Assembly (NCBI RefSeq): GCF_000246945.1 | Contig: NZ_BAEX01000002.1 | Coordinates: 27,623-91,622, forward strand | DNA from: Myroides injenensis M09-0166 | GTDB taxonomy: Bacteria; Bacteroidota; Bacteroidia; Flavobacteriales; Flavobacteriaceae | Reading direction: 5' to 3' | Length of the DNA: 64,000 nucleotides | Part shown: one piece after another, positions 41,932 to 52,209 of the stretch | How the letters are laid out: every line of letters starts with the position of its first letter | Position numbering within the stretch: position 1 is the first letter of the stretch | Notes under the pieces: model-generated | Databases searched by the model: none | What the model was told of the DNA's origin: nothing | Seen by the model: the letters and a program-made list of their open reading frames with translations, nothing else | Made by a program: the position numbers and the translations under genes

Positions 41932-44900
41932 TTATTTATCTAATAATTCAATATACTCAAGAGCTTGTTTTATTGATTTTACATGTTCAAATGTTAATAA
42001 TAAGCGCAACCCTTGTTTAGTTTGTTTTTCTTTGAGTTTACAAATATTAGCATGTTGCTGAACAAAGGTCATTGACTTTCTAAATTTAGGAGATTGATAG
42101 AACTCTGAGCCCTGATCTCCTAAGAAGTAACATATCATCTTTCCTTGTTTTAGAACTACTTTTTCTATTCCCATGTTAGATGCATGCCATTTGATACGGA
42201 TGCTATCTAAAAGAGCAATTGCCTGTCTAGGTAGAGGACCAAAACGGTCTATTAGTCGTTGCTCGTATTCTTTTAAAACTTCTTCAGAAGGAATATTACT
42301 TAATTCATTATAGAGATTAAGGCGTTCAGTAATATTGTTGATGTACTCATCTGGGAATAAAATTTCAAAATCAGTATCGACTTGTGTATCTTTTACGAAG
42401 ACTTTGTTTTCATCAGAATTTTCTTCCGCATATAAATCTTTAAATTCATTCTGTTTAAGTTCTTCAATAGCTTCTTGCATAATCTTTTGATAAGTTTCGA
42501 ATCCTATTTCGTTGATGAAACCACTTTGTTCTCCTCCTAAGATATCTCCTGCACCTCTAATCTCAAGGTCTTTCATCGCAATATTAAATCCACTACCAAG
42601 ATCACTAAATTGTTCTAAAGCTTGAATTCTTTTACGAGCGTCTTCTGTCATTGCTGAATAAGGAGGACAGATAAAATAACAGAAGGCTTTTTTGTTACTT
42701 CTTCCAACACGACCTCTCATTTGATGTAAGTCTGATAATCCAAAATTATTAGCATTGTTAATAATAATCGTATTTGCATTTGGTACATCCAGACCACTTT
42801 CCACAATTGTAGTAGCAACTAATACATCAAAAGCGCCATTCATAAAAGAAAGCATTAGTTCTTCAAGTTTTTTACCTTCCATTTGTCCATGTCCAATACC
42901 AACTTTTGCATCTGGCACTAAACGTTGAATCATTCCTGCTACTTCTCGAATATTCTCAATTCGATTATGTATAAAGTAGATTTGTCCACCACGTTCTATT
43001 TCATATGATATAGCATCTCTGATAATTTCTTCATTAAAGCTTATAACGCTTGTCTCAATTGGATACCTATTTGGAGGAGGAGTCGTAATCACTGATAAAT
43101 CTCTAGCAGCCATTAAAGAGAACTGCAATGTTCTAGGTATTGGGGTAGCAGTTAGCGTTAACGTATCAACATTCTCTGAAATTGTTTTTAGCTTATCTTT
43201 TACTGCGACACCAAACTTTTGTTCTTCATCAATAATTAGTAAGCCTAAATCTTTAAATACTACACTTTTATTTACTAGTTGATGCGTACCTATTATGATG
43301 TCTATTTTTCCTTCTTCTAAGTCTTTTAGAATTTCATTTTTCTGTTTTGTAGTGCGAAAGCGATTCAAATAATTTACACTTACAGGCATATCTTTCAGAC
43401 GTTCTGTAAATGTTTTGTAATGTTGAAAAGCTAATATTGTTGTTGGAACTAGAATAGCAACTTGTTTACCATTGTCTACCATTTTAAAAGCCGCTCTAAT
43501 GGCTACTTCCGTTTTACCAAAACCTACATCACCACAGACCAACCTGTCCATAGGACGCTCACTTTCCATATCCTGTTTTACTTCTTGGGTAGCCTTGAAT
43601 TGATCTGGTGTATCTTCATAGATAAAAGAACTTTCTAATTCATGTTGAAGGTAACTATCAGGTACACATTGAAACCCTTTTTTTAATTTTCGCTTAGCAT
43701 ATAATTGAATTAAGTTGAAGGCAATGTTTTTTACTCTTGCTTTCGTTTTATTCTTTAAGTTTTTCCAAGCATTTGAGCCAAGTTTGTGAATTTTGGGAGG
43801 TGCTCCATCTTTACCGTTGAATTTTGCAATTTTATGTAAAGAGTGAATACTTACGTAGACGATATCGTTGTCAGCATATACAAGTTTTATAGCTTCTTGT
43901 GTTTTGCCTTCTACTTGTATTTTTTGTAATCCACCAAATTTACCAATACCATGATCAATATGTGTTACATAGTCACCCACTGAAAGTGAATTAAGTTCTT
44001 TTAGTGTTATAGTTTGTTTCTTGTTGTAGCCGTTTTTAATATTGAACTTGTGATAACGTTCAAATATTTGATGGTCAGTGTAACAAGCTATTTGTAATTC
44101 TTCATCGATAAAACCTTCATAAATCGGTTTTACGATAGTTTTATATGATTCAACAACATTGTGTTGATTCTCGTCTTTTAATGTCTCAAAGATGTCTTTA
44201 AATCGCTTAGCTTGGTTGTCGTTAGCACAGAATAAAAAGTTTTGAATACCATTATCAGTATTTTCATTTAGGTTTCGGACTAATAAATCAAACTGCTTAT
44301 TAAATGAGGGCTGAGGTTTTATGTGGTACTCATAATTGCTAGTGGTCTGAATTAATTTAGTATCATCTAATTCAATATAGTTGAATAGCTCAATTTTGTT
44401 TAAGAAGTTTGCTCCATTCATAAACATCTCAGAGGGATCTTTGTGCGCTAGATTTTTATTTAATTTGTCATATATAGCAATTGCCTTCTCATACAGTCTA
44501 TCTAGTGCATCAATAGTAATCGAGGAGTTTTGAGCAAATATCAATGTGTTAGAAGATATATAATCTAAAAAGCTTTCTCTTGACTCTGTAGAATGCTTAT
44601 TCTCCATATTTGGAATAATAGTTATTTTCTTTTTCTTGTCTATAGAAAGCTGTGTTTCCACATCAAAAGTACGTATACTATCTATTTCCTCCCCAAAGAA
44701 TTCAATTCGGTATGGCTCATCGTTTGAAAAAGAGAATACGTCAACAATCCCCCCGCGAACAGCAAATTCCCCTGGCTCAGCAACAAAGTCAACGCGTTTG
44801 AAGTTATATTCAAAAAGCGTTTCATTGATAAACTCAATATTTAGACGGTCGCCTACATTAACTTTAAGAGTGTTTTTTTCTAATACTTTTTTAGTAACTA

Positions 44901-45285
44901 CTTTTTCAAAAATAGCTTCTGCATAGGTTACTATTATAGCAGGTTTTTTCCTTGAGCTTATTCTATTAAGCACTTCTGCTCTTAATAAAATATTAGCGTT
45001 GTCGGTTTCTTCTATTTGGTAAGGTCTACGATATGAACTTGGATAGAATAAAACATCTTCCTTATTAACTAAGGTTTCTAGATCATTTAGGTAATAAGCT
45101 GCCTCTTCTTTATCGTTAAAGATTAATAAGAAAGGAACTTCAGTAGAATGAAATAGAGCTTCTATTTGGAAAGAGACAGAAGAACCTATTAAACCTTTTA
45201 ACTCGATTTTTCTTCCTCGTTCATTAAGATCCTTTAAAAGTTGTGATGTCTTTGTTGATTCGCGATAGAGTTGTTTGATATCCAT
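41932..45285 (-). CDS. mfd: Transcription-repair coupling factor Mfd
   Basis: A 1117-residue ATP-driven translocase that removes RNA polymerase stalled at lesions and recruits UvrA. The UvrB-like N-terminal module (GSSVSFQIEALFH, FRVEPGE-like region) is followed by the RNAP-interacting CarD/RID domain (SVGDYVTHIDHGIGKFGG), then the SF2 motor: Walker A GDVGFGKTEVAIRAA, DEEQKFG box, TATPIPRTLQFS, and the TRG motif with GLSDLHQMRGRVGRS, and a C-terminal D7 domain. All helicase motifs are intact. It is the second gene after a small lipoprotein gene, 14 nt downstream. Confidence 0.96.
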   Translation of the reverse strand: MDIKQLYRESTKTSQLLKDLNERGRKIELKGLIGSSVSFQIEALFHSTEVPFLLIFNDKEEAAYYLNDLETLVNKEDVLFYPSSYRRPYQIEETDNANILLRAEVLNRISSRKKPAIIVTYAEAIFEKVVTKKVLEKNTLKVNVGDRLNIEFINETLFEYNFKRVDFVAEPGEFAVRGGIVDVFSFSNDEPYRIEFFGEEIDSIRTFDVETQLSIDKKKKITIIPNMENKHSTESRESFLDYISSNTLIFAQNSSITIDALDRLYEKAIAIYDKLNKNLAHKDPSEMFMNGANFLNKIELFNYIELDDTKLIQTTSNYEYHIKPQPSFNKQFDLLVRNLNENTDNGIQNFLFCANDNQAKRFKDIFETLKDENQHNVVESYKTIVKPIYEGFIDEELQIACYTDHQIFERYHKFNIKNGYNKKQTITLKELNSLSVGDYVTHIDHGIGKFGGLQKIQVEGKTQEAIKLVYADNDIVYVSIHSLHKIAKFNGKDGAPPKIHKLGSNAWKNLKNKTKARVKNIAFNLIQLYAKRKLKKGFQCVPDSYLQHELESSFIYEDTPDQFKATQEVKQDMESERPMDRLVCGDVGFGKTEVAIRAAFKMVDNGKQVAILVPTTILAFQHYKTFTERLKDMPVSVNYLNRFRTTKQKNEILKDLEEGKIDIIIGTHQLVNKSVVFKDLGLLIIDEEQKFGVAVKDKLKTISENVDTLTLTATPIPRTLQFSLMAARDLSVITTPPPNRYPIETSVISFNEEIIRDAISYEIERGGQIYFIHNRIENIREVAGMIQRLVPDAKVGIGHGQMEGKKLEELMLSFMNGAFDVLVATTIVESGLDVPNANTIIINNANNFGLSDLHQMRGRVGRSNKKAFCYFICPPYSAMTEDARKRIQALEQFSDLGSGFNIAMKDLEIRGAGDILGGEQSGFINEIGFETYQKIMQEAIEELKQNEFKDLYAEENSDENKVFVKDTQVDTDFEILFPDEYINNITERLNLYNELSNIPSEEVLKEYEQRLIDRFGPLPRQAIALLDSIRIKWHASNMGIEKVVLKQGKMICYFLGDQGSEFYQSPKFRKSMTFVQQHANICKLKEKQTKQGLRLLLTFEHVKSIKQALEYIELLDK

Positions 45286-45299
45286 ATCTTAGTTTATTC

Positions 45300-45890
45300 T
45301 TATTTATTTTCTGGATTAGCCATTCTTGTTGTATCAAGTAATTGTAACATTTCTTCTTCTCCTACTTCAGTAGGTAAGTGGTTCTTTACAACTATCTCTT
45401 CCATTTTATCAATAAGAATTGTCAAATTTTTCTTTACTTCTTCTATATGTGTTTCTATCTTAGGAATATCAATTGGCTCTAGATATAGAAACATCTGGAG
45501 ATTCTTTATAGAATTTTGTAGTACTGTAATTCTTGCTTTTATGTCACGAGTATTTAATTCTTGTGGAAATTTTGTGTAAATGATAGATTGTATTTTTGTA
45601 TCTAATAAATCTATCTTTTTTTGATAAGCAGAAATAGAAGTCATTGGCTTAAGTTCCATTTCTTGTTTAAAATCATTCCATGGCTTCCAATCTTCTAATA
45701 GACTATTTAAATCAGCAGTAACACCTGGAAATTTGAAAGACCAATTGTTCTCTAAGTAATTGAACACACTGTCATTGTGCATTGTCAACTTCTCAGTTTC
45801 TACTTGTCTCAGTTTATCTTCATCCTTGCATGACACAAATAGGAGAAGTACAATAAAAGATTGTCTTATAAATTTGAAGGTCGTTTTCAT
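45300..45890 (-). CDS. Conserved-looking helical lipoprotein, function unknown
   Basis: A lipoprotein of about 196 residues from the ATG at 45890 (MKTTFKFIRQSFIVLLLFVSC). An ATG at 45911 would add seven residues but lies inside the likely -7 box, so I reject it. After the lipidated Cys the protein is charged and largely helical, with DTKIQSIIYTKFP and a coiled-coil-like stretch about 125-180 (IETHIEEVKKNLTILIDKM). No recognised domain. It is the first gene of a two-gene unit with mfd, which may be coincidental proximity. Confidence 0.75.
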   Translation of the reverse strand: MKTTFKFIRQSFIVLLLFVSCKDEDKLRQVETEKLTMHNDSVFNYLENNWSFKFPGVTADLNSLLEDWKPWNDFKQEMELKPMTSISAYQKKIDLLDTKIQSIIYTKFPQELNTRDIKARITVLQNSIKNLQMFLYLEPIDIPKIETHIEEVKKNLTILIDKMEEIVVKNHLPTEVGEEEMLQLLDTTRMANPENK

Positions 45891-45908
45891 GTATCTGTAA
45901 ATATGTTC

Positions 45909-45916
45909 CAAATTTA
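45909..45916 (-). promoter_or_regulatory. -7 element for the lipoprotein-mfd unit
   Basis: The minus strand reads TAAATTTG, matching TAnnTTTG, 18 nt before the ATG at 45890. Its overlap with the alternative ATG at 45911 decides the start choice. No clear -33. Confidence 0.5.
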
Positions 45917-46040
45917 CAAAGTTCTGTGATATAATCTGTAAACGTGATTCTAGATTGTTGTTATAATTGCTTTTAATAAAGACCTGCTTAAAAGGAGCAA
46001 GCTATAAATGAAAAAGTTTATGTAAGAAATAAGTGATAAA

Positions 46041-46071
46041 TTGATTAGTTATAGTCATTAGATTATATTTG
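46041..46071 (+). promoter_or_regulatory. Promoter of the threonine dehydrogenase gene
   Basis: TTG at 46041-46043 and TATATTTG at 46064-46071 with a 20-nt spacer, an excellent Bacteroidota promoter ending 25 nt before the ATG. Confidence 0.7.
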
Positions 46072-46096
46072 TAAAATATTATAATATACTATTCTA

Positions 46097-47053
46097 ATGG
46101 GAACCAAAATTCTAATAATAGGGGCTTGCGGACAAATTGGGTCAGAGCTTACGTTGAAATTGAGAGGTATTTACGGTAATGACAATGTTATTGCTTCCGA
46201 TGTTCGTGAAGGTAATGAAGCATTAATGACTTCTGGACCTTTTGAAATATTGAATGCAATGGACTTTGATGCAGTATCAAAAGTTGTTGATAAATACAAT
46301 ATTGACGAAGTTTATCTGATGGCAGCATTATTGTCTGCGACTGCAGAGAAGAACCCTGCTTTTGCATGGGATTTGAATATGAATTCATTATTTCATGTTT
46401 TAAATTTAGCTAAAGAAGGTAAGATTAAGAAAATATTTTGGCCATCATCTATAGCTGTATTTGGACCTACAACTCCTAGAGTAAATACACCACAGTATAC
46501 AGTAATGGAACCTAGTACAGTTTATGGTATATCTAAACAAACTGGTGAACGTTGGTGCGAATATTACTTCAATAAATTTGGTGTTGATGTTAGAAGTATA
46601 CGTTATCCAGGTTTAATTTCATGGACAACTCCTCCAGGAGGTGGAACAACAGATTATGCAGTAGATATTTTCTATAAAGCTATTGAGGATAAACATTATA
46701 ATTGTTTCTTATCTGAAAAATCTGCTTTACCAATGATGTATATGGATGATGCTTTAAATGCTACAGTTGGTATAATGCAAGCAGATAAAGAAGATGTAAA
46801 AATCCGTTCTTCATACAATTTAGGTGGAATATCATTTACACCAGAAGAAATATATGCAGAAATAAAGAAACATATCCCTGATTTTACTATCGAGTATAAT
46901 CCTGATTTTAGACAGGCTATTGCTGATAGTTGGCCAGCAAGTATTGATGATTCAGCGGCTCAAAAAGATTGGGGCTGGAAACATAAATATGATCTAGCTA
47001 GTATGACAAATGTTATGCTAGAGAATTTAGAAAAAGTTCTTACGAAGAAATAA
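46097..47053 (+). CDS. L-threonine 3-dehydrogenase, SDR/epimerase type
   Basis: A 318-residue extended-SDR enzyme. It has the Rossmann loop GACGQIG at 9-15, the DVREG acidic turn, PSSIAVFGP with the catalytic Ser region, and Tyr143/Lys147 (VYGISK). The combination of TTDYAVDIFYKAI, ALPMMYMDDAL and SWPASIDDSAAQKDWGW matches the UDP-galactose-epimerase-like L-threonine dehydrogenases described from Flavobacterium and others, which oxidise threonine to 2-amino-3-ketobutyrate with NAD+. Single gene, own promoter and terminator. A kbl partner is not in the window. Confidence 0.9.
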   Translation: MGTKILIIGACGQIGSELTLKLRGIYGNDNVIASDVREGNEALMTSGPFEILNAMDFDAVSKVVDKYNIDEVYLMAALLSATAEKNPAFAWDLNMNSLFHVLNLAKEGKIKKIFWPSSIAVFGPTTPRVNTPQYTVMEPSTVYGISKQTGERWCEYYFNKFGVDVRSIRYPGLISWTTPPGGGTTDYAVDIFYKAIEDKHYNCFLSEKSALPMMYMDDALNATVGIMQADKEDVKIRSSYNLGGISFTPEEIYAEIKKHIPDFTIEYNPDFRQAIADSWPASIDDSAAQKDWGWKHKYDLASMTNVMLENLEKVLTKK

Positions 47054-47065
47054 TAAAAAGTAAAC

Positions 47066-47098
47066 AAAAAGCCAGTATATCACTATACTGGCTTTTTT
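47066..47098. terminator. Bidirectional terminator
   Basis: AAAAAGCCAGTATA pairs over 14 bp with TATACTGGCTTTTT around TCAC. It ends the threonine dehydrogenase gene and also the minus-strand mini-gene whose stop codon abuts it at 47097. Confidence 0.9.
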
Positions 47099-47270
47099 AT
47101 TTTGATAATTTTTTGAAGACTAATCTGTATAGTGGTATTATAATGATTACAAGTGAAATCACTATTATAATATTGCTTATCATTTCATTAATAATATGTT
47201 GTAGACGTAATATTAATGAAAGGGCAAATATTATTAAACCTAAAAATAGTAACTTTAAATTATTATTCAT
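47097..47270 (-). CDS. Mini membrane protein 1 of a tandem pair
   Basis: A 57-residue ORF starting MNNNLKLLFLGLIIFALS. It has two hydrophobic helices (about 6-21 and 33-47) separated by the short polar turn QHIINEMISN, and a basic C-terminus FKKLSK. The next ORF upstream (47300-47470) aligns over its whole length: both have LLxLG near residue 10, ALSxIL, a short loop, a second Ile-rich helix followed by P-L, and a basic N/K-K-L ending. Paralogy and the abutting terminator support a real gene. No family recognised. Confidence 0.6.
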   Translation of the reverse strand: MNNNLKLLFLGLIIFALSLILRLQHIINEMISNIIIVISLVIIIIPLYRLVFKKLSK

Positions 47271-47299
47271 TTTGAATTGTTTTGTACAAATATAGCTAT

Positions 47300-47470
47300 T
47301 TAGCCTAGTTTGTTAAACAAATATATCACTAAAGGACTTATTATCATTACAAAAGAAATTGTGATAATGAAATAAGCGGTTTGAGCATTCAAAATATCAA
47401 TTGAATATAAAATTATTGATAAAGCGAGTAATGCTATTCCTAAAAGTAGAATAGTTGTATTTCTTTTCAT
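47300..47470 (-). CDS. Mini membrane protein 2 of a tandem pair
   Basis: A 56-residue ORF starting MKRNTTILLLGIALLALS, with helices at about 6-24 and 33-52, a loop containing DILNAQTA and the ending FNKLG. It is a paralogue of the ORF 29 nt downstream and probably co-transcribed with it. Such two-helix mini-proteins are easily missed by annotation. Nothing in the sequence gives a function; structural or stress-related membrane roles are possible. Confidence 0.6.
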   Translation of the reverse strand: MKRNTTILLLGIALLALSIILYSIDILNAQTAYFIITISFVMIISPLVIYLFNKLG

Positions 47471-47580
47471 AACTTGTGATTTACATTGTACTAAGTTAGT
47501 TTATTATTAGATGAGGTACAAGTATTTAGAAGTTAGATTTTTAAGATTATAATTTATATAAATAGTTAAAACTATATTTT

Positions 47581-48873
47581 ATGAAAGCAGAAGTTAAACA
47601 AATATTAGTAGAGGCAAATACTGTTTTTAAACAGTGGAAGAAAGAGGATTTAACTACACGTATTGCTTATTTAAAAGGACTACGCGATAAGTTATTAGTA
47701 AACAAGATAGCTTATGGAGAGTTGATGACGAAAGATATGAATAAACCAATTAAACAATCTGTTGCAGAAATTGAGAAATCAGCTAAATTAATTGATTATT
47801 ATATTGATAATGGAGAACGTATTTTAAAGGGAAGAACCATTAAAACACATTGGAGTGAGGTTTTTACGGTTAATGATCCACTAGGTGTTATTTTAGGAGT
47901 AATGCCTTGGAATTATCCTTTTTGGCAAGTATTTAGATTTGCAGTGCCGACTATTCTAGCTGGGAATACTGTTGTTCTGAAGCATGCAAGTAATGTTCCA
48001 TTATCAGCACAAGCTTTAGAAGAATGTTTTTTAGTAGATGGATTTCCTAAGGTATATTTTAATATTTCTGTCCCTGGTAAAGAGGTTGACGAGGTAGTAG
48101 CAGATCCAATTATTAAGGGAGTATCTCTGACAGGTAGTGAACCTGCTGGTAGTTCTGTGGCAAGTATTGCAGGTTCTTTGATTAAGCCTGTTGTTTTAGA
48201 GTTAGGAGGTAGTAATGCATTTATTATTAATGACGATGTTGATCTTGACAAGATTGTTCCTTTAGCTTTAAATGCACGTTTCCAGAATACTGGGCAAAGT
48301 TGTATTGCCGGAAAACGTTTTTTAGTACACAATTCTATTAAAGAAGAGTTTATTAAGAAGTTCGCTGAAGGAGCTAAACAATATCAAAGAGGTAATCTTA
48401 TGGATTATGCTACTGAGATTGGATTGATGGCTAGAGAAGATTTAGCGATAGAATTAGAGAAGATAATGAATGATTCAGTAGCAATGGGAGCTAAGATTGT
48501 TTTTGGAGGCAAACGAGAAGGTGAATGGTTTGAGCCAACTTTATTAACAGATGTTACCGAAACTATGCCTGCGTTTCAGCAAGAAACATTTGGCCCATTA
48601 GCAGTAGTAGTTGGATTCAATACTTTTGACGAAGCGATTGAATTAAGTAATAATTCACATTTTGGTCTTGGCGTGGCAATGTTTGGAAAAGATGTTGATT
48701 TCTTAAAATCTAAAATTCACGATTTTGATGAAGGGGCTATATTTATAAATGATATGGTTATTTCTGATCCTAGCGTGCCTTTTGGAGGAAATAAGTATTC
48801 TGGTATTGGAAGAGAGATGTCAGATGAAGGATTACTGTCTTTTGTGAATAAAAAGTCTGTTGTAATTAACTAA
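47581..48873 (+). CDS. NAD(P)-dependent aldehyde dehydrogenase, succinate-semialdehyde type
   Basis: A 430-residue [25 protein letters not shown] with general base Glu207, and [11 protein letters not shown] with nucleophile Cys241 are the family motifs, and ETFGPLAVV and [13 protein letters not shown] follow. The short N-terminus and the WNYPFWQ / SCIAGKRF pattern match the GabD-like succinate-semialdehyde dehydrogenase subgroup (about 450 residues). It is slightly shorter than usual, but all core motifs are intact. Exact aldehyde unknown. Confidence 0.9.
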   Translation: MKAEVKQILVEANTVFKQWKKEDLTTRIAYLKGLRDKLLVNKIAYGELMTKDMNKPIKQSVAEIEKSAKLIDYYIDNGERILKGRTIKTHWSEVFTVNDPLGVILGVMPWNYPFWQVFRFAVPTILAGNTVVLKHASNVPLSAQALEECFLVDGFPKVYFNISVPGKEVDEVVADPIIKGVSLTGSEPAGSSVASIAGSLIKPVVLELGGSNAFIINDDVDLDKIVPLALNARFQNTGQSCIAGKRFLVHNSIKEEFIKKFAEGAKQYQRGNLMDYATEIGLMAREDLAIELEKIMNDSVAMGAKIVFGGKREGEWFEPTLLTDVTETMPAFQQETFGPLAVVVGFNTFDEAIELSNNSHFGLGVAMFGKDVDFLKSKIHDFDEGAIFINDMVISDPSVPFGGNKYSGIGREMSDEGLLSFVNKKSVVIN

Positions 48874-48893
48874 TCTTTTTTTCTTTAAATTTG
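48860..48893 (+). promoter_or_regulatory. Promoter of the TRIC-type channel gene
   Basis: TTG at 48860-48862 and TAAATTTG at 48886-48893, spacer 23 nt, the upper end of the usual range. The -33 lies in the last codons of the preceding gene. Confidence 0.5.
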
Positions 48894-48918
48894 AACTACT
48901 CTTTAGAATCATCTTATT

Positions 48919-49560
48919 ATGATTGATACATTTATAGATTTCTGGTCTTCAATTAGCTTTGTTGATATCATTGAGTTTTTAGGAACTTGTGCTTTCGCTA
49001 TTTCTGGTATCCGCATGGCATCCGCAAAAAGTGTTGACTGGTTTGGGGCTTTTGTAGTAGGATTTGTGACAGCTACTGGAGGAGGTACATTAAGAGATTT
49101 ATTATTAAGTGAAACTCCTTTCTGGATGCTTTCAAGTGTATATATTTGGTGTACAGTATTAGCTTTGTTCTCTGTTATTATGTTTAGTAAACAATTAGTG
49201 AGATTAAATAATACTTTCTTGTGGTTTGATAGTATTGGTCTAGGTTTATTTGTAGTGGTAGGAACAGAGAAAACAATTGCTTTAGGCTATCCTTTTTGGG
49301 TAGTTATTATTATGGCAACAATTACCGGAGTGGTAGGAGGGATGATACGTGATATACTTATTAATGAAATTCCAGCTATTTTTAGACAGGAATGGTATGC
49401 TCTCGCATGTATATTTGGAGTGTTTATCTATTATTTTTTAGATTTTTTAGGTTTAGACGATGTAATTGTTCAGGTCAGTACTGCTATAGCAGTGTTTGTA
49501 ATTCGTTTGATAGCAACTCATTACCGATTAGGTCTGCCAACACTGAAAAATGAAGTATAA
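48919..49560 (+). CDS. TRIC-type cation channel family protein (UPF0126/YadS)
   Basis: A 213-residue membrane protein of seven predicted helices made of two UPF0126 repeats. The first has GTCAFAISGIRMASAKSVDW and TATGGGTLRDLLL; the second has FDSIGLGLFVVVGTEKT and TGVVGGMIRDILINEIP. The repeated GGGTLRD / GGMIRD motifs are the TRIC signature. Bacterial homologues form trimeric K+-conducting channels, but the physiological role and amino-acid transport claims are uncertain. Single gene directly upstream of tRNA-Asn. Confidence 0.9.
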   Translation: MIDTFIDFWSSISFVDIIEFLGTCAFAISGIRMASAKSVDWFGAFVVGFVTATGGGTLRDLLLSETPFWMLSSVYIWCTVLALFSVIMFSKQLVRLNNTFLWFDSIGLGLFVVVGTEKTIALGYPFWVVIIMATITGVVGGMIRDILINEIPAIFRQEWYALACIFGVFIYYFLDFLGLDDVIVQVSTAIAVFVIRLIATHYRLGLPTLKNEV

Positions 49561-49590
49561 TTTATAGAATGTTTTTTTTGTGATTTTTGT

Positions 49591-49621
49591 TTGCAAGAAA
49601 TGAAAAAACATTCTATATTTG
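49591..49621 (+). promoter_or_regulatory. Promoter of tRNA-Asn
   Basis: TTG at 49591-49593 and TATATTTG at 49614-49621 with a 20-nt spacer, ending 24 nt before the tRNA. Confidence 0.65.
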
Positions 49622-49645
49622 CAACGCAATAAAGGTAACACACCT

Positions 49646-49719
49646 TCCTCCTTAGCTCAGTTGGTTAGAGCATCTGACTGTTAATCAGAGGGTCCTTGGT
49701 TCGAGCCCAAGAGGGGGAG
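49646..49719 (+). tRNA. tRNA-Asn (anticodon GTT)
   Basis: A 74-nt cloverleaf: acceptor TCCTCCT/AGGGGGA with one T-G pair, D arm AGCTCAGTTGGTTAGAGCA, anticodon arm TCTGA-CTGTTAA-TCAGA with anticodon GTT, T arm CTTGG-TTCGAGC-CCAAG, and discriminator G. CCA is not encoded; the next bases are CAG. Confidence 0.97.
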
Positions 49720-49722
49720 CAG

Positions 49723-49753
49723 AAAGCTAGACATTTCTGTCTAGCTTTTTTTA
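49723..49753 (+). terminator. Terminator of tRNA-Asn
   Basis: AAAGCTAGACA pairs with TGTCTAGCTTT around TTTC, followed by a T-run, a few nt after the tRNA 3' end. Confidence 0.9.
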
Positions 49754-50190
49754 TTTTATAGTATTTCTTAGTAGAATTGGAGAATTAATATATCAATCTC
49801 AAAAGTTGTGTTTATGCATACAGTTTGGTTAATCTGTATAGAAAAGGTCAAGTTTTAGAATTGAGAAGTGTAAAACACTATCATAGTAATCTCAAAAAGT
49901 TTTTATTAAGAATAAAGTCTGTATTGACTGATTTTTAAGCATTATATTTTTAGTAATTCTATAAGACTTCAAATACGTCATCTTGGCGAACAATATTAGT
50001 ATTCTCAAAAAACAGCTAAAGTAGGTAAGTTAACTAGAGTGTAATTGTACCTGGTTTCTAAAATTGATTCATATATTCTTTTGTAAGCTTGTAAGAATAG
50101 CTTTAGCGTTATTTTAGATAGGTTTTTAAAGAGTTTTGTAACAAAAGTGTAGATATCTTTGTCTTTGTGTGATATCGAGATATATAGAAC
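49754..50190. other. Intergenic stretch, nothing recognised
   Basis: About 440 bp between the tRNA terminator and the atpC terminator. I see no ORF of credible composition, no tandem repeat and no RNA gene. A site downstream of a tRNA can host integrations, but no integrase or direct repeat is visible. Confidence 0.4.
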
Positions 50191-50224
50191 AAAAAAAGCC
50201 GATTCGTAAGAATCGGCTTTTTGT
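50191..50224 (-). terminator. Terminator of the atpDC operon
   Basis: AAAAAGCCGATTC pairs over 13 bp with GAATCGGCTTTTT around GTAA, 20 nt past the atpC stop. Confidence 0.92.
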
Positions 50225-50241
50225 ATATTTAAAAGCTAAAC

Positions 50242-50523
50242 TTAGTTAGCTAATATAATAATCTTATTGTCATTTAGTTCAATAACCCCTGCATTTATTG
50301 GTAAATGAAAAGTGTCTTTACCAATTTGTTGAAATTTTGAATTAAATGCTTCTTCAATAGTAATGTTAGTTCCTGTAAACTTTACATCCCCCTTTGTTAA
50401 AATTGAAACAATAGGTGCGTGGTTGTTCAGCATTTGAAACTCACCTTTAATACCTGGAACAGATACTGTTGTAACCTCTCCACTAAATAAAGTAGCTTCA
50501 GGTGATACTATTTCTAATTTCAT
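50242..50523 (-). CDS. atpC: ATP synthase F1 epsilon subunit
   Basis: A 93-residue protein matching the N-terminal beta-sandwich of the epsilon subunit: MKLEIVSPEATLFSGEVTTV, GIKGEFQMLNNHAPIVS and a C-terminal strand pair. The C-terminal helical hairpin that inhibits ATPase in many bacteria is missing, which is common in Bacteroidota. It follows atpD by 22 nt. The rest of the ATP synthase operon is not in the window. Confidence 0.95.
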   Translation of the reverse strand: MKLEIVSPEATLFSGEVTTVSVPGIKGEFQMLNNHAPIVSILTKGDVKFTGTNITIEEAFNSKFQQIGKDTFHLPINAGVIELNDNKIIILAN

Positions 50524-50545
50524 ATTGATTTATATTAAGTGATTA

Positions 50546-52060
<1,515 letters not shown>

Positions 52061-52118
52061 TTATGTATTTATTTAACAGCTATTTACGTTTAATGAAAAA
52101 ATCTACTTTTTCAGAGTG

Positions 52119-52126
52119 CAAAGATA
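52119..52126 (-). promoter_or_regulatory. -7 element for atpDC
   Basis: The minus strand reads TATCTTTG, matching TAnnTTTG, 61 nt before the atpD ATG. No clear -33 TTG. Confidence 0.45.
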
Positions 52127-52170
52127 GGTTTTTTCTCTTAATATTAAAAAGATTGAAATTTTATTTTATA

Positions 52171-52207
52171 TAAAAAATGCGAACCACTATTTGGTCCGCA
52201 TTTTTTA
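52171..52207 (-). terminator. Terminator of the glmS operon
   Basis: AAAAAATGCGAACCA pairs with TGGTCCGCATTTTTT with one internal mismatch, just past the glmS stop at 52210. Confidence 0.8.
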
Positions 52208-52209
52208 TG

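Noticed and set aside
47113-47295. Plus-strand 60-codon ORF in the gap after the threonine dehydrogenase gene
   Set aside because: The minus strand here encodes a better two-helix protein with a tandem paralogue and an abutting terminator; the plus ORF is its shadow.
49646-50190. Integrated island next to tRNA-Asn
   Set aside because: No integrase, no direct repeat of the tRNA 3' end, and housekeeping atpDC follows directly.
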